Counted from the stretch's first letter, positions 35,032 to 46,643 are shown. The stretch: 64,000 bases of DNA from Bolinopsis microptera (GCF_026151205.1 NC_087072.1:14608169-14672168), one strand, 5' to 3'. The notes: generated from the letters alone by a model not told the origin. A program made the numbers and translations.

Positions 35032-36612
35032 ATGACGTCTCGTATTGTTTTGATAGAAAAAGATGAACTTGAAGATCTCAGGAAAGGTCGAATACCGGAA
35101 AATACACGAAAATCGACTCAATTCGCGGTCAATTTGTACAACACCTGGAGAGAGGAGCACGCCCGTTTGGGGCATAGGTATGCCCCGCTGAACTGTGGTG
35201 TTCCTTCAATGATAAACACTATGGTGGCAAAGTTCATAGTTGAGATAAGAAGAAAGGACGGACACCACTATGCACCTGAAAGCTTAATAAGCATTTTTCA
35301 TGGAATAAACAGATACTTGGTGGAGCAGGATGCTACCATGAACCTAAGCCTTGCTCCAGAGTTTCTGACTTGCCGCCAGAAAGTGGACGGCTACATCAAA
35401 CATCTGGAGAAGGAGGGTCCACCTCACAAAAAGAAGAAGGCACCTGCTGTAGACCCTGGTGTACATAGGGAACTTTGGCTGAGTGGACAGCTAGGACCTG
35501 CTACGCCAATATCGCTAGTAGACGGTCTACTGTGGCTTTGTGGCTGGTTGTTCGCTCTTCGCGGTAAAGAAGAGTTGCGAAACGCCAGATATTACAATTT
35601 TCAGTTCGAAGATTGTGTATTGAAAGAAGGTGGACCAATAATGAACAAGGTCACATATACAGAAAATAAATCAAAAGCTAATCAAGGAGGTCTGCACAAG
35701 AAGAATGACCCACGTCCTGTACAACATTACGAAAACCCAAGTAATGAGAATTCATTCACGAATTTATTCAAGTTTTATTTATCAAAGCTACCTGATAAAG
35801 CAGATTTGAATAAAGCACTGTTTTTTACTCCCAAGAAGCTAGAGAATCCAATTCATGATGATGTGTGGTACACAAATACTCCAATAGGTATCAATACATT
35901 AAACAAAACAGTGAAACGAATAACTGAAGATGATATGGCGACTAATCATTCCTTAAGAACAAGTACCATCAACACACTGTTTGATGCAGGTGTAACGGAA
36001 ACTGATATCATTAAGAGGACCAGGCACAGGAGCGTAGCAACATTAGCAACTTATCGTAGAGATAGTGTGGATGCTCTTACTACAGTTTCCGAGGTTCTGT
36101 CGGCTCCAAGTGAGTCACTTAAAACATCAGACGTGACTGATGGGGTAGCTACAACAAGTAAAGCGTCTGAAATGCTCCCAGGTCCAAGTTCAACAACGAC
36201 TGCTCATTCTACACATATCATAGAGACACCAAAAACATCACGCATGAATACTAAGAGAAAGGTGGATAAGTGCGTGTCCCCAAAAGAAGCAAAGAAATCT
36301 AAATTGGATAAAGAACTCGCCGAAGCACTTATTTGGCTAAAAACATCTGACGGTTCCCAACTAGTTACAGACTTTGACGACTTTGAAGTAGAACAAGTAC
36401 AATCAAGATGGACGGAAACGGTTTCAATAGATACAAACACTCTGATTACTTTGCCCAACCAGATAGGACACGTCGAAATAAGTATGAGATTTGACTGCAA
36501 CAATATGTCTATTGGAAAGGTGCCAAATAAAATTGAAGACAATGATAAAAATGTAGGAACAGAGCTGTCTTTTCCCGCGAGAGCGGAAGTTCATTTCACT
36601 GTGAAGTATTAA
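35032..36612 (+). CDS. Tyrosine recombinase, Crypton / KIAA1958-like (DUF3504)
   Basis: A single 526-residue open frame from an ATG at 35032, without introns. The N-terminal ~130 residues resemble the core-binding region of these recombinases (TRKSTQFAVNLYNTWREEH). A basic stretch HKKKK follows at 132-136. The catalytic part has Arg177 in LFALRGKEELR, HSLR at 306-309, His332 in RTRHRS and the nucleophile Tyr341 in LATYRR, so the R..HxxR..H..Y set is complete. The last ~180 residues are Ser/Thr-rich, then acidic, as in host-domesticated and element-borne members. Family members catalyse strand exchange through a 3'-phosphotyrosine. The intact frame and flanking direct repeats suggest recent mobility; a domesticated gene is the alternative. 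Confidence 0.85.
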   Translation: MTSRIVLIEKDELEDLRKGRIPENTRKSTQFAVNLYNTWREEHARLGHRYAPLNCGVPSMINTMVAKFIVEIRRKDGHHYAPESLISIFHGINRYLVEQDATMNLSLAPEFLTCRQKVDGYIKHLEKEGPPHKKKKAPAVDPGVHRELWLSGQLGPATPISLVDGLLWLCGWLFALRGKEELRNARYYNFQFEDCVLKEGGPIMNKVTYTENKSKANQGGLHKKNDPRPVQHYENPSNENSFTNLFKFYLSKLPDKADLNKALFFTPKKLENPIHDDVWYTNTPIGINTLNKTVKRITEDDMATNHSLRTSTINTLFDAGVTETDIIKRTRHRSVATLATYRRDSVDALTTVSEVLSAPSESLKTSDVTDGVATTSKASEMLPGPSSTTTAHSTHIIETPKTSRMNTKRKVDKCVSPKEAKKSKLDKELAEALIWLKTSDGSQLVTDFDDFEVEQVQSRWTETVSIDTNTLITLPNQIGHVEISMRFDCNNMSIGKVPNKIEDNDKNVGTELSFPARAEVHFTVKY

Positions 36613-36676
36613 AATATCAATTTGCATGCCAAACTATTTCATTCTTTGTAACATAATATCTTACTCCTTTTAGAAT

Positions 36677-36763
36677 GCAAGCGTCTTCTTTGACATCGAT
36701 ATTGATCACTTACATTTATTCCGTACTGTACTCAATAAATGTAACTCACGTGACAAAAGTGCG
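36677..36763 (+). repeat. Right 87-bp direct repeat with lox-like palindrome
   Basis: TTACATTTATT (36710-36720), a 13-nt spacer identical to the left copy, and AATAAATGTAA (36734-36744). Starts 65 bp after the recombinase stop codon. Confidence 0.9.
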
Positions 36764-36979
36764 CTGTCCAATAGCAGTTAGGTAAGCTGTCATGTGGCAA
36801 CCACGAGAGTAACACGATGGTAGCAGCATGGCAGGATGCTCATTGGACAATGAACACTTTGTGTCGGAAGTAGATACAGTTTTTTGCCAATTTGACACTG
36901 TTAAAATGCACCAAATTTCAAAATTTTGGTCGGAAAATGTTCCCAAGACTGTTGTCTTGTGCCGTACCATAAGCAATTT

Positions 36980-37040
36980 ATAGAACTCCTGACAAAACTC
37001 GTGCCTTCGGCACTCGTTTCGTCAGGAGTTCTATAACTTA
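36980..37040. repeat. Perfect-arm hairpin (palindromic repeat)
   Basis: TATAGAACTCCTGAC is inverted as GTCAGGAGTTCTATA, and an inner CGTGCC/GGCAC stem makes a cruciform of about 60 bp, immediately outside the recombinase element. It looks like a palindromic interspersed repeat. Confidence 0.85.
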
Positions 37041-40000
37041 CCTTATTACATAAATATGCGAGCACAACATGTAATTGCATGGGCAGGAAAGTTATACGAA
37101 CATGTTGTAATATTCACTGGCTACAGTCTCTCAATAACAAATACTAAGTGATTATTCCACGAAGCTTGCATGTCTCGGACTGAATGAGGTCAGGAAACTG
37201 CAAATTTAAGACGGGGCCTTCTCACCCAACTGCAAAAATCATTAAGTTTCAACATTCCAAACTTTGCAACATTTCTGAACATTTGAAACTGAACAGTTTA
37301 ATCTTAACTTTCTTGTAGGAATACAAATTTCTGGATTGTTACCAAACGGACAGTAATTTTAAATTGCGAAGCTCCGAACTTCTGAACACTGTAATTTCAT
37401 GAAGCTATCTCCGCAGCTGGCCTGTGTACCTGACTCCTGCCCAAATCATACCTACACCTGGCCTATTCTGGCCTCTCGACATTTCTAGTTTCAATTTTGT
37501 GGTGGTCGGTTACCATGGTCACGAATTGTTTGTAACCAAGGTGTCATGTTCTGAGTCTTGAGGAGCGGTTGCATGTGCCGTGATCGCATTACAGTACAGG
37601 TGCCCAGTTCCTAATCTCTTCGGAATGTAATCTTATTTCAACAGGACTCAATCATCAAAACTAACCAGCCTTTTTTCTAACTGTGTTTGATCCATGACGA
37701 GTTTTACTTGCTCTCAAGTTACCTCTGCTTACACAAAATTGAATCATCGTTAGTGTTGAATAATCTTGATTGAACAAGCAAATATTTTGGGAACATATCA
37801 AAAATTCTGTCGAATAATCCACTTAATGCATTCAATGCTCTGTTGCCGTAGCAACGTGTGACATGACCTGATATTACTATTCGGGCATGATGTAAGACCA
37901 CCGTTACTTGTTTGCGTTATTTGACTACAAAACTTTCTCACCCTCGTCTCGTCTTCTTGTCGCGTCTTTTGAGTTTGATAAATTGTGATTGTTTACCAGC
38001 GAGCCTACGTGTTTTGCCTGTGTTTAAGAGTTTTGCCTGTGTTTTGCGAGGAATGTCACATGCCGGCCCCCTGTGTGCTTCTCCAAAAACGAGTCAAAGC
38101 CGCATTGCTAACAGCTTGTTAGCAATTACTTTTCAGGAAGCATCGCTTTTTTTCGATTTTCTGAAACCGTTTTGTTTTTCTCGGAAGAAACGATTATGTT
38201 TCGATAAATGCGCTCGGTGAATGTTTCGTACTATACTTTTTAGTAAAGCATACCGGTTTCAGAGTGATTCTAAGGAACAAGTAATATAAGATGTGTGAAT
38301 TCCTAGGCACAACAATTAAACGTCACAACTAAGCGTCACTATTATGCAAGTCAATATCAATTACACGCCGACTGTCAATTTGAATTAGAAGTGGAGGGTA
38401 TACTGTGTTACCTTGACATCAATAATCAACCATACATGCTTTTCGAACAATTTACCTACTATCCTAAAAAATGCATGGAACGTGTCGTACAGTGCCACAT
38501 TACTTTTAATCTAACCGTCTGTCAAGAAAAACTAATAAATTTTTATTGCTTGCTAAAGTTTTCTTGATTATCATCACGAGCCAACTCCTCAGCAAAATAT
38601 CGCTCTACAACCAATCATGAAGCAGCATTTATAATGGCAGGAGATATTTTGTCACATGTTCATTGTTGAGCATGAGGCTTGCTTCTATCAAATTACCGAT
38701 TATAGTATGCTGACTCTCTTTCCTCTTGACATGATATCTGATTGAGTTCCAGGGACGTTTTGAGATGATGCTCTTAAATCTGGCCGTTGACGACTGCACA
38801 ATTACATAATGTTTTTTTGAATGTTGCAAGTGCGATTTCAAAGTGCAGATATTGTGACGTTGGCAGGTTGGCTGCTCTGAAGGAAGGGTGGGACCGGATA
38901 TTTTCATAGCTTTATCAGAGCTTATTAAATAGTTTAAAGTGCTTTTTATAAAGTTTAAAGTGCTAAACATTTGTAAGCTTCTTGATTCGTGTTTTCGATA
39001 TAGAATATATTCGCTTGCTTTGATACTATTTAAAAATACCATTTATTCCTAAATAACGCTTTTTATTTTTGAATGCTATTTATTTTAAATGTCACCTATG
39101 TCACCATACCACTTTTTCTTATCATACTCGGCCATTTTTATTTGCTTTTCTCACTTAAATTCCGATTTTACATTGGGCCAAAGGAAATAGGAAACTTAAG
39201 ATATTACTTAAGCAGCTTAAGTTAAATAGCTTACTCAGTGACAGTCATTCCAATCTAAATCCCATACCACTGATAAGTGATAAGATAAGAATTTACATCT
39301 CACGTTAAACAAAGTAACTAACGTATCTCATATCAGGGAAGATAAATGGAGTATTACACGACAAGTCACAACTTTTACGATAAATTGTACGACACTGCAG
39401 GAAAACCTCATTTTGCGGGACATCTTCCCGGGTTAGTGTTATAAACTTAGCGATGGTAATATTACAAAACTGAGATTGTATTGGTTATGAGAGAAACATT
39501 TATAATTGTAGACTAAAATGGCTTCTCATTGGTAAAAGTTGAACGACAAAAACATGAATGCCCAGCAAGCACCACACAAACAATAAGCACGTTAACAATT
39601 ACATGTCGCATAGCAGTACTACAAAGCAGTAAAATTAAGACAACAGAATAAAGAAGCAATGCACACTATGCTAGTGTATAATAAAAGAAACGTACGACCT
39701 TACCTAATCGTACTCAGTTACCACATGGTAAAATGGCTCTACAAATCTAAGAATAATAACACACATACAGTAGTTTAAAATATAGTATAAGAATAATAAG
39801 TAATAAACAAATTGCGAGGACCATGTAGAAAATTTGGTTATTAGTTACGATTGTAAATCTTGCGTTATTCAATATTAGGTGGAACTGCACTAAAATATCT
39901 GAATATATAAAAGGGCCTGCCAGTGTGCACAAACGTGTTATTGTGCAATCTCCGGTCACCTGACATATACGTCAATACTTGACATCAGTTATTACTTCGC

Positions 40001-40560
40001 AACAATATACGTAGGTTTACAACGTGTTTTGTTGTGAAATTAAATCCAATATTTTAGTTATGAAAATGTCACGTGATTACTGATTAGACAATAAAAACAC
40101 ATACGTGTTCTTAATGGTTATGAATATGTTCTCTAATAACTAATTTTAACCAGCGTTACGGGGTTATCATAGAAACTAGAACATGATCGACCAACTAACA
40201 TTACAGGAACTAACTAACATTACAGGTAACATTACAACTAACATTACAGGTACTAACTAACATTACAACTAATATTACAGGTACTAACTAACATTACAAC
40301 TAACATTACAGGTACGCCGGCTACAGTCCCGGTAAGAGGTATACTGAGGGATTGACATTCGGGGCTGCTACTGAGAAGATTAATAAGGTACAGTGGTACA
40401 CAATAACTACACATAGTAGAACTGTACAGGTTGAGCAATGTCGATGGTATTAATGTCAATCACGATTTAAGTCGAGTGTTGGTTTCGTCATCATAGCGGC
40501 TAAAATTTAAATATATCAACGATCATATTCTCACTGTCTAGTGTATGATAAAACGTTTCT
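37041..40560. other. Intergenic DNA
   Basis: An open frame of 137 codons at 38629-39042 (minus) has no recognisable domain and no supporting context. A minisatellite at 40195-40318 is listed separately. Otherwise nothing recognised. Confidence 0.45.
40195..40318. repeat. AACATTACA-type minisatellite
   Basis: Repeats of AACTAACATTACAGGTACT and shorter versions, seven or so in 120 bp. Confidence 0.85.
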
Positions 40561-40657
40561 ACAGAAAGTAAGGTCGGAGATTGAGAGTCGGTTTACGGAG
40601 CCACGAGGACCAAAATGTACGCTAGTTCCGAGATACTCCGCCTGTCATGGTCTCCCA

Positions 40658-41423
40658 ATGGCTAGTACGTAATTCTATTAACTTTTGTTGAAATATCCAT
40701 AGTGACCAAATGCTGTTATAAGTTTCACAATATGATCCTGTTTTCAATGTGCGAAATGTTTTAATTCTTCACACAATGTTTTAATTCTTCACACAATGTT
40801 TTAAAGTTTTCACCCTTTTTAACGTTGTCTAATAAAATGTTCAGTGTACAGGGAGCGACCCCAGTCAGGGACAGTGTTTGCAAACAAGCAGGAAATGGAC
40901 AGACTTGTAAAGTCTCTGTCTTGGTACAGTAGATCAGCAAAGGACAGGGCCATGCAGGGCCAGAACAAACTGCTACCCCACCGATACAAGCACAGGACAT
41001 ATTCCAGTGCAACAGAAGCGGGGAGTAAGGGTGAGTGAGATGGTCATTTAAATTAGAGTCACAAATGATTAAAGCTTACAATCGGCAGGAGTAAACCATT
41101 TCGATTGAATGTTATATTAATATTGTATGAAGATTAAGGTGCAATTATTGAAATGAGAGGATGAGACTCATTCCTATTTCTAGAGAAACAATGATAGTAA
41201 ACTACTTACAGGTTCCGATACATCTGAGAGAGAGCCGGTCCTCGAAACACCACTGAAGTTTCAGCGAGAGTCACGTAACAAAGCGTCCAAGCCCAAGTCG
41301 ACGAGTTGTACTCAGTCCGAATACAGCTTCATCTTGAACAATAGCCAGCCTGCTCATTCTAGGGGTACAAGGAGGATCAAGAGCAGTAAAACGTTGAGAC
41401 AAAAACCTGTCGGAGGCTTTTGA
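40658..41423 (+). CDS. Small basic protein of unknown function (3 exons)
   Basis: Exons 40658-40668, 40852-41030 and 41212-41423 join in frame (11 + 179 + 212 nt = 134 codons with stop) across GT/AG introns, starting MASTERPQSGTVFANKQEMD. Two of three exons are fully open and the splice phases agree (2, then 1), which argues for a real gene. The product is basic and Ser/Lys/Arg-rich, with no membrane segment and no signal peptide. The most protein-like part is residues 5-45. A polyadenylation signal AATAAA is at 41687-41692. I do not recognise the family. The first exon is short and its ATG is the least certain point; an upstream ATG at 40614 runs into a stop. Confidence 0.62.
40760..40804. 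repeat. 21-bp tandem repeat in intron 1
   Basis: ATGTTTTAATTCTTCACACA repeated about 2.3 times, just upstream of the exon 2 acceptor. Confidence 0.85.
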
Positions 41424-41692
41424 GGCTGAACTTTGAGGAATCAGAGATATTCTACAATCTACATTCTGTTCTCAGTGATTCTTCCAAGATCAAGAATCGA
41501 AATGAAACCTTAAGTTAATATGACGTGCAAAACCTGAATTTACTTCAAACGGACTACAGACTAGCATCGACATTATGCTGCTACTAAGGGCACACAATAC
41601 ACAATATCTCATTTGTTATCGAATCGTGTCTATGATTTTAATTACTAGTTATACAATTATGTTCGATTCGTCAGGTAATGGTGATTAATAAA

Positions 41693-42881
41693 GGAATTTG
41701 ATTACATCCATGTGTAATTACATTGTATTATGATTTTGAAAATTAAATTAATTCTTTCTCTGTGTTCTAGCGAATAGCTCTTTATTCTCTGTTCAGGAGC
41801 AGCACTCTAAAATAAGATCAGAGGTGACCTCCAGTCTAACACCTAAACAACTGTCAAATATGAAGTATTACTAAAGCCTCAATACAATGTCCTCTGTGAA
41901 CCCTTATTATCGTGTATAGTACTCTGTTTTAACACGTGACATTGTCGATTCAAGTGTCCGTCAGCACATGTCTTTAAACACATGCCACAATAGCAAAGCG
42001 ATAGGTTCATGTTGTGCCGTGTGTTTTTCTGAGGAATTGAGCAATATGCCAGTAAACGAGTGTTATGAGAAGTAAAACTACCGGCCAGTCAACTACGACC
42101 AGACGGCCGTACGTGGTTGTATGGGACTATGCAATTAATTGGCTTCATCGCGCATCAAGCGTGGACAAATTCATCGCAGTTATTACTTACGCGCGTTCCA
42201 AAGCAGCGGAGAGTAGACCCTTTTTCTCACCTTTTCCTGTTGTGGCACACTATGTATGCATGTGCAGCGCAGAAGGCGTACGTGAATTTTCAACTGTAAA
42301 GGTAAAACTTTTCACGCGCAAATAATTTGTACGGAATACAGGTAGCTTTTCCGTAGCAATGGACAAGCATATCTGAAATAACTTCAGTTCTCTCGAAGCT
42401 CAGGTAAGTAGCAAGATTGACCCAATAATGTCGCCAAATTAGTTCAACGAAAAACAGAATCACATAATGCGTTATTCAGGTTGAATATTAAAACAATTCC
42501 ATCAAACAATGTCAACAAATAATACAGAAAAACCATCTTATAATATACAGCATACAACAACAAAGTTATGAATTGAAAGTTATGAGTTCAATTCGAAACG
42601 CCTCGCCAAAATGACATTCTTTCGTTTTTCGATCATATCTAGTAAACCCAGTAAAACGTAAAAAGAAACAGTATAGCAGCTCTGCATCAAAGTTTTCCCA
42701 AACTGAATGAGTAATTATTAAAGCAAAATTCATGTGCATCAAGCAAAACATCAGCTATACAGTAAACAACTTCCCATTTACTAGTCGCATGTTTTTTTTT
42801 CCTAGGGAAGTGAACGTTCAGCTCACAATGGAACAGCTTTTTCCTGATTCACAAACTTTTAAAGCCCCAGTTCAGTTGGAA
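41693..42881. other. Intergenic DNA between convergent genes
   Basis: Lies between the ends of the small basic gene (+) and MAEA (-). A splice-acceptor-like CTAG at 41767-41770 precedes a short stretch that could be an alternative 3' exon. The open frame at 42065-42325 shows no protein-like features. Confidence 0.4.
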
Positions 42882-45800
42882 CTACATGACATAAACTTTC
42901 TGAGCCTGATCAAGCCAGAACTTCTCGTTGGTTCTGGGACATGTGACAATACCCTCAGAGGCCATCATTTCGGTCAGAGCTTTCTCTCCGTACACATTGC
43001 CGTTTGGCAGCATCATTGGCGCGTTGTGTTCGTTCATCGGCTGGGAAAGAAAAATATTTAGAATGGGGAAGTAAGACAAATAGGGGGTTGTAAAATAGAA
43101 ACTCAGACGGAAATTTCAACTAAACATGACAAAGTAATTATGAATTTATATTACGTGTGCAATGATAAAAAGAGACAAGATTGAGGTGCAAGAGACATGA
43201 TGTGCTAAACATACAGTAAAAAGACAACTATTGATAATAATACTACTGTGAACTATACTGTATTACTAGTACCTGTCCAGATATACGGCAGATGAGTCTA
43301 CTCTGAGTACAATGCGAGAAGGGTAGAGGAGTTGCAAGGGAGTTTAGTGGTTCGTTGCAGACCGGGCAGTCACCTGACTTCTCACTACTGTAGAGGTTAA
43401 GTTTGGTTACTTGGTTACTTATTTACTCGGTTACTTGGTTATTTGGTAACTTGATTAAATGATCAAGTTGGTTACTAGGTTACTTTTTAAAATTTTTATC
43501 AAGACACTTATTTTACTTCGGAGTATTCCAACAGCCACATTGTTACACAAGTGCAACCAGCCAATCAAGGAAGCCGAAGGATTTGTTTTTAGCCAGTGAC
43601 GGTTAAGGTAGTGTGTACCATACTTTCTTCGCCCGACACTTTGCTGCAATGTGCAGCTCCTCATTTAACCCTCACACCCGATTTCTCGAGTATTCGGCTG
43701 AGTAGACCGGGGGCTGCATAGACCACTCAGGATCCTTAGCTGAACGTCAATGACGCTCACCCCACGACCAGGCAGACAGTGGGATTTAAACCCGCAACCT
43801 CACGATTGCAAAGCTGGCGTTCTAACCAACTGCGCTACCTGGCCGATAAAACTTGATAACTTAGTTACCATAATTAATATGACAGCTGAAAGAGCTTGTT
43901 AGTTGTTATCTGTAATATGTTTAATTTACTTTAAACACATTACTTTAGATTTTAAGTTAGTCGTAGTGTGTAGGGCATTGTATTAAGTCAATGTTGCCAG
44001 TGAAAAATATGTGGCCCACATTCCAAATTCCCACCGAAATGTGCACTGTAACACACGTATTAATTTACCTGTAACACTGATGAGTCTTGATAGCAGAAAG
44101 GCCGGACTGTAGGACTGTAGACATGAGACTGTCAGTGTGTAAATGATGTAACTCATAATTACTGGCTCTGAATTCCAACACTAGTTCCTGCCATCTGTCC
44201 TCACTGAACAGCGCCTGGGTGTTTCAGTTGTCAGTATTGACTGTATTATTAATTATACCCGGCTGCAAAAATCTGGCATATATGGATCTTAAAATTCTAT
44301 TCAAAGAAAAGACAATATCTATAGTTGTAAACATGCCAATTGTTATAATCTTTTGTAAAGATGATCAATATGAAACATCAGTGTTGTAACTTGCAGCAGG
44401 AAGGGTAGTAAGTGAGAGAAGTGTCTTAAAATAGTGATCCTAACATTCCACTAACATTACACTAACCTTGTATTTCTCACACTCTGTAGATGGTTTGAAT
44501 GCTAACAGCACCATAGTTTCCTGCAGCTTCTCTTTGCTCATCCCCTCGCTCTCCACAAGGAAGCGCTGCGCGTACTGTATAGCACCCATGTAGTCCTTTG
44601 TGCGGATCTGCTCTATGAAGCACTGGGTGTGCAGGTTGAACTCCAACGTGCTCTGAGTGTACGTTAATATTTAACTATAATTAAATTGAAAGATAGCAGT
44701 CATTTTATTAAATAAAACATCGCAACAGCTAAAAGTTCAATATTCGAGACATCAAGTTTATTATCTATTTTAAGTACCCTTGTTTTCTTTAGTCTGCTTC
44801 TGTTTTCATGACACCACTGCAGGCAAGGACCCACATCATGAGCCCCCAGAGAGTTTTCTATGTCACGTCCGGAAATAAACAATTCAGTGTCAACAATATC
44901 CTGGTAATGAGAAGTACGTGACTTTGCGGTAAATCTTCAATTTCCCACGGTACAGTCAGAGGGAACTAATGACGGTATTATTGATGAAATACGTGACTTT
45001 ATCTACCTGCCGTTTGTGATGTAACTTATATCAGGGTATTTCATACAGTACGTGTATCGTTATCAAGTTAATAATAATAATACAATTTGAAGTTTACTGG
45101 GATCCCTTTCGAGCCCTCATGTGTTTCAACTGAACAGTAAACATCGGTATAAAATATGAACATAAATATTAAATAAGGAATGGAAGCTTAATGAGAAAAT
45201 ATATTAAGCCAATTGTAACTAAAATAGTTTATTGTTATACAGATATTGTGTCTGAATTTCATGTAGGGACAGTTCAAATAGGAAAACGTTTTCAGGAAAG
45301 CTTTAAAGAATTCCAAGAATTGAAATTCACTAAGTTTTACTATCTATTGTCCGTGACTTGTAAGTTGTAACCTACGGCAGGGTATATCATACCTTCATCA
45401 GGGTAGATCATACAACACGTATATTAAATTAAACCCAATAAAGCAATTTTTCGTTGCAGCAACTTGCAGCCTGCAGGACATTTCTGTGCACGTAATAGCA
45501 AAACTGAAGAAAACAAGTTAACTCTCAAATTTCCCAGAAATTTGACTTTCACATTTACAATCCGAAATTACCTCGATTCCCCCTGATTTGACCATTTGTA
45601 AGGCCGTCTCGTAATGGCTGTTCCTCAGAAAGTAGTCCACCAGTATCTTGTCAAGACGTTGTTTTCTCCAGATAGCCTCTGTTTTGGGGTCCGAGTTGGA
45701 AGTGTAGTCTGACAAGTGGTGCAGCCTCTGTAAACACTTGTCAGCGTATCCTCCTTCCTTCGACAAACAATCTGCGTACTGAGGGAGGGGGTGAGCGTCA

Positions 45801-46643
45801 CTTCTTTTAATCTACTATCATAATGCATACATTTATTATTTTGAAACTTTTAAACATGTGAATTAATTAGAGATTATTCAGAGGATCAGGTGACAACTGT
45901 AACACGTCCGTAGTTTAACATGGCTAGTTCGTGTGGTCATAAAATATTAAATATGGTGGTGGTACAATTTATTAAGTTAAATTTATAAAACATAATACAT
46001 GATTATCTGCTGTTTAGTACGTGGCTATCTGCTGTTTAGTACGTGACTATCTGCTGTTTAGTACGTGACTATCTGTTGTTTAGTACGTGACTATCTGCTG
46101 TTTAGTACGTGACTATCTGTTGTTTAGTACGTGACTATATGTTGTTTAGTACGTGACTATCTGATGTTTGGTACGTGACTATCTGTTGTTTAGTACGTGA
46201 CTATCTGTTGTTTAGTACGTGACTATCTGCTGTTTAGACCGTGACTATCTGTTGTTTAGTACGTGACTATCTGTTGTTTAGTACGTGACTATCTGCTGTT
46301 TAGTACGTGGCTATCTGTTGTTTAGTACGTGACTATCTGTTGTTTAGTACGTGACTATCTGGCAATAGTACGTGACTATCTGTTGTTTAGTACGTGACTA
46401 TCTGACAATAGTACGAACCCTTTTTCTGAAAGAAGTAAGTTTCTCCTTGAAAGCAGGCATGGCTTGTCTCTGTAGTTCTGGTGAAGGTAATCTCATGATG
46501 TTAGTAATTTGGTTACTCAGCTGGGATATTTCTCTGTCTATTATCTTCTGAGCTTGACGGAACTTCTTGTTTAGTACCTCGTATGGCACTTTGACGGTGG
46601 TGTACTCCAAGGCAACCACTTCCGCACATTTAGTCGTCGTCAT
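42882..46643 (-). CDS. MAEA: MAEA, RING-type E3 subunit of the CTLH/GID complex
   Basis: Seven exons on the minus strand: 46643-46419, 45778-45572, 44900-44778, 44652-44467, 44214-44069, 43387-43273 and 43040-42882. They total 1161 nt (386 residues), close to human MAEA (about 396), and all phases agree. Exon 1 opens with an ATG (46643) and [16 protein letters not shown], a MAEA signature. Residues ~116-144 form a LisH-like helix pair, followed by CTLH ([23 protein letters not shown]) and CRA segments ([21 protein letters not shown]). The C-terminal degenerate RING has CPVC at 303-306, HC at 321-322 and NGNVYG, ending VYVM. With RMND5 it forms the catalytic pair of a ubiquitin ligase. The exon 1 donor reads GTTCGT, weaker than the others, with a minisatellite starting in the intron only a few bases away. 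Intron 5 carries a SINE. Confidence 0.95.
43385..43490. repeat. Degenerate TTGGTTAC microsatellite (MAEA intron 5)
   Basis: Repeated TTGGTTAC / TCGGTTAC / TTGGTAAC units next to the exon 6 acceptor. Confidence 0.75.
43495..43844 (-). mobile_element. tRNA-derived SINE in MAEA intron 5
   Basis: Read on the minus strand, it starts GGCCAGGTAGCGCAGTTGG with a pol III A box TAGCGCAGTTGG (43837-43826) and a B box GGTTTAAATCCC (43792-43781), 34 nt apart as in tRNAs. The head resembles tRNA-Ala (loop TTTGCAA), but the anticodon stem does not pair, so it is not a functional tRNA. The body continues to roughly 43495. The 3' boundary and target duplication were not resolved. Confidence 0.75.
46001..46413. 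repeat. 22-bp minisatellite, ~18 copies (MAEA intron 1)
   Basis: Unit GTGACTATCTGTTGTTTAGTAC in perfect 22-bp register with point variants (CTGCTG, TATATG, GGCTAT) and two short CAATAGTAC versions at the right end, which abuts the exon 1 splice donor. Confidence 0.95.

Larger units (their letters stand above)
34651..36968 (+). mobile_element. Crypton-like tyrosine recombinase element
   Basis: An intact recombinase gene (35032-36612) lies between 87-bp direct repeats (34804-34890 and 36677-36763). Further out, GGTACGGCAC (34651-34660) is inverted as GTGCCGTACC (36959-36968), and ATAAGCAA occurs just outside both ends. Whether the true boundary is the short inverted repeat or the direct repeats is unclear. 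Cryptons normally lack terminal inverted repeats, so the outer pair may be incidental. Confidence 0.55.

Noticed and set aside
35032-36627. Antisense frames over the recombinase
   Set aside because: They are shadows of the intact 526-codon frame.
37912-38220. 102-codon frame
   Set aside because: It lacks an ATG at its start and shows no family features.
38629-39042. 137-codon open frame on the minus strand
   Set aside because: No recognisable domain, no splice or polyadenylation context; kept out of the gene list.
42065-42325. 86-codon open frame
   Set aside because: Composition is not protein-like, and no homology or context supports it.
43775-43844. tRNA-Ala gene
   Set aside because: The anticodon stem does not pair and the sequence continues into a long non-tRNA body; it is a SINE head.
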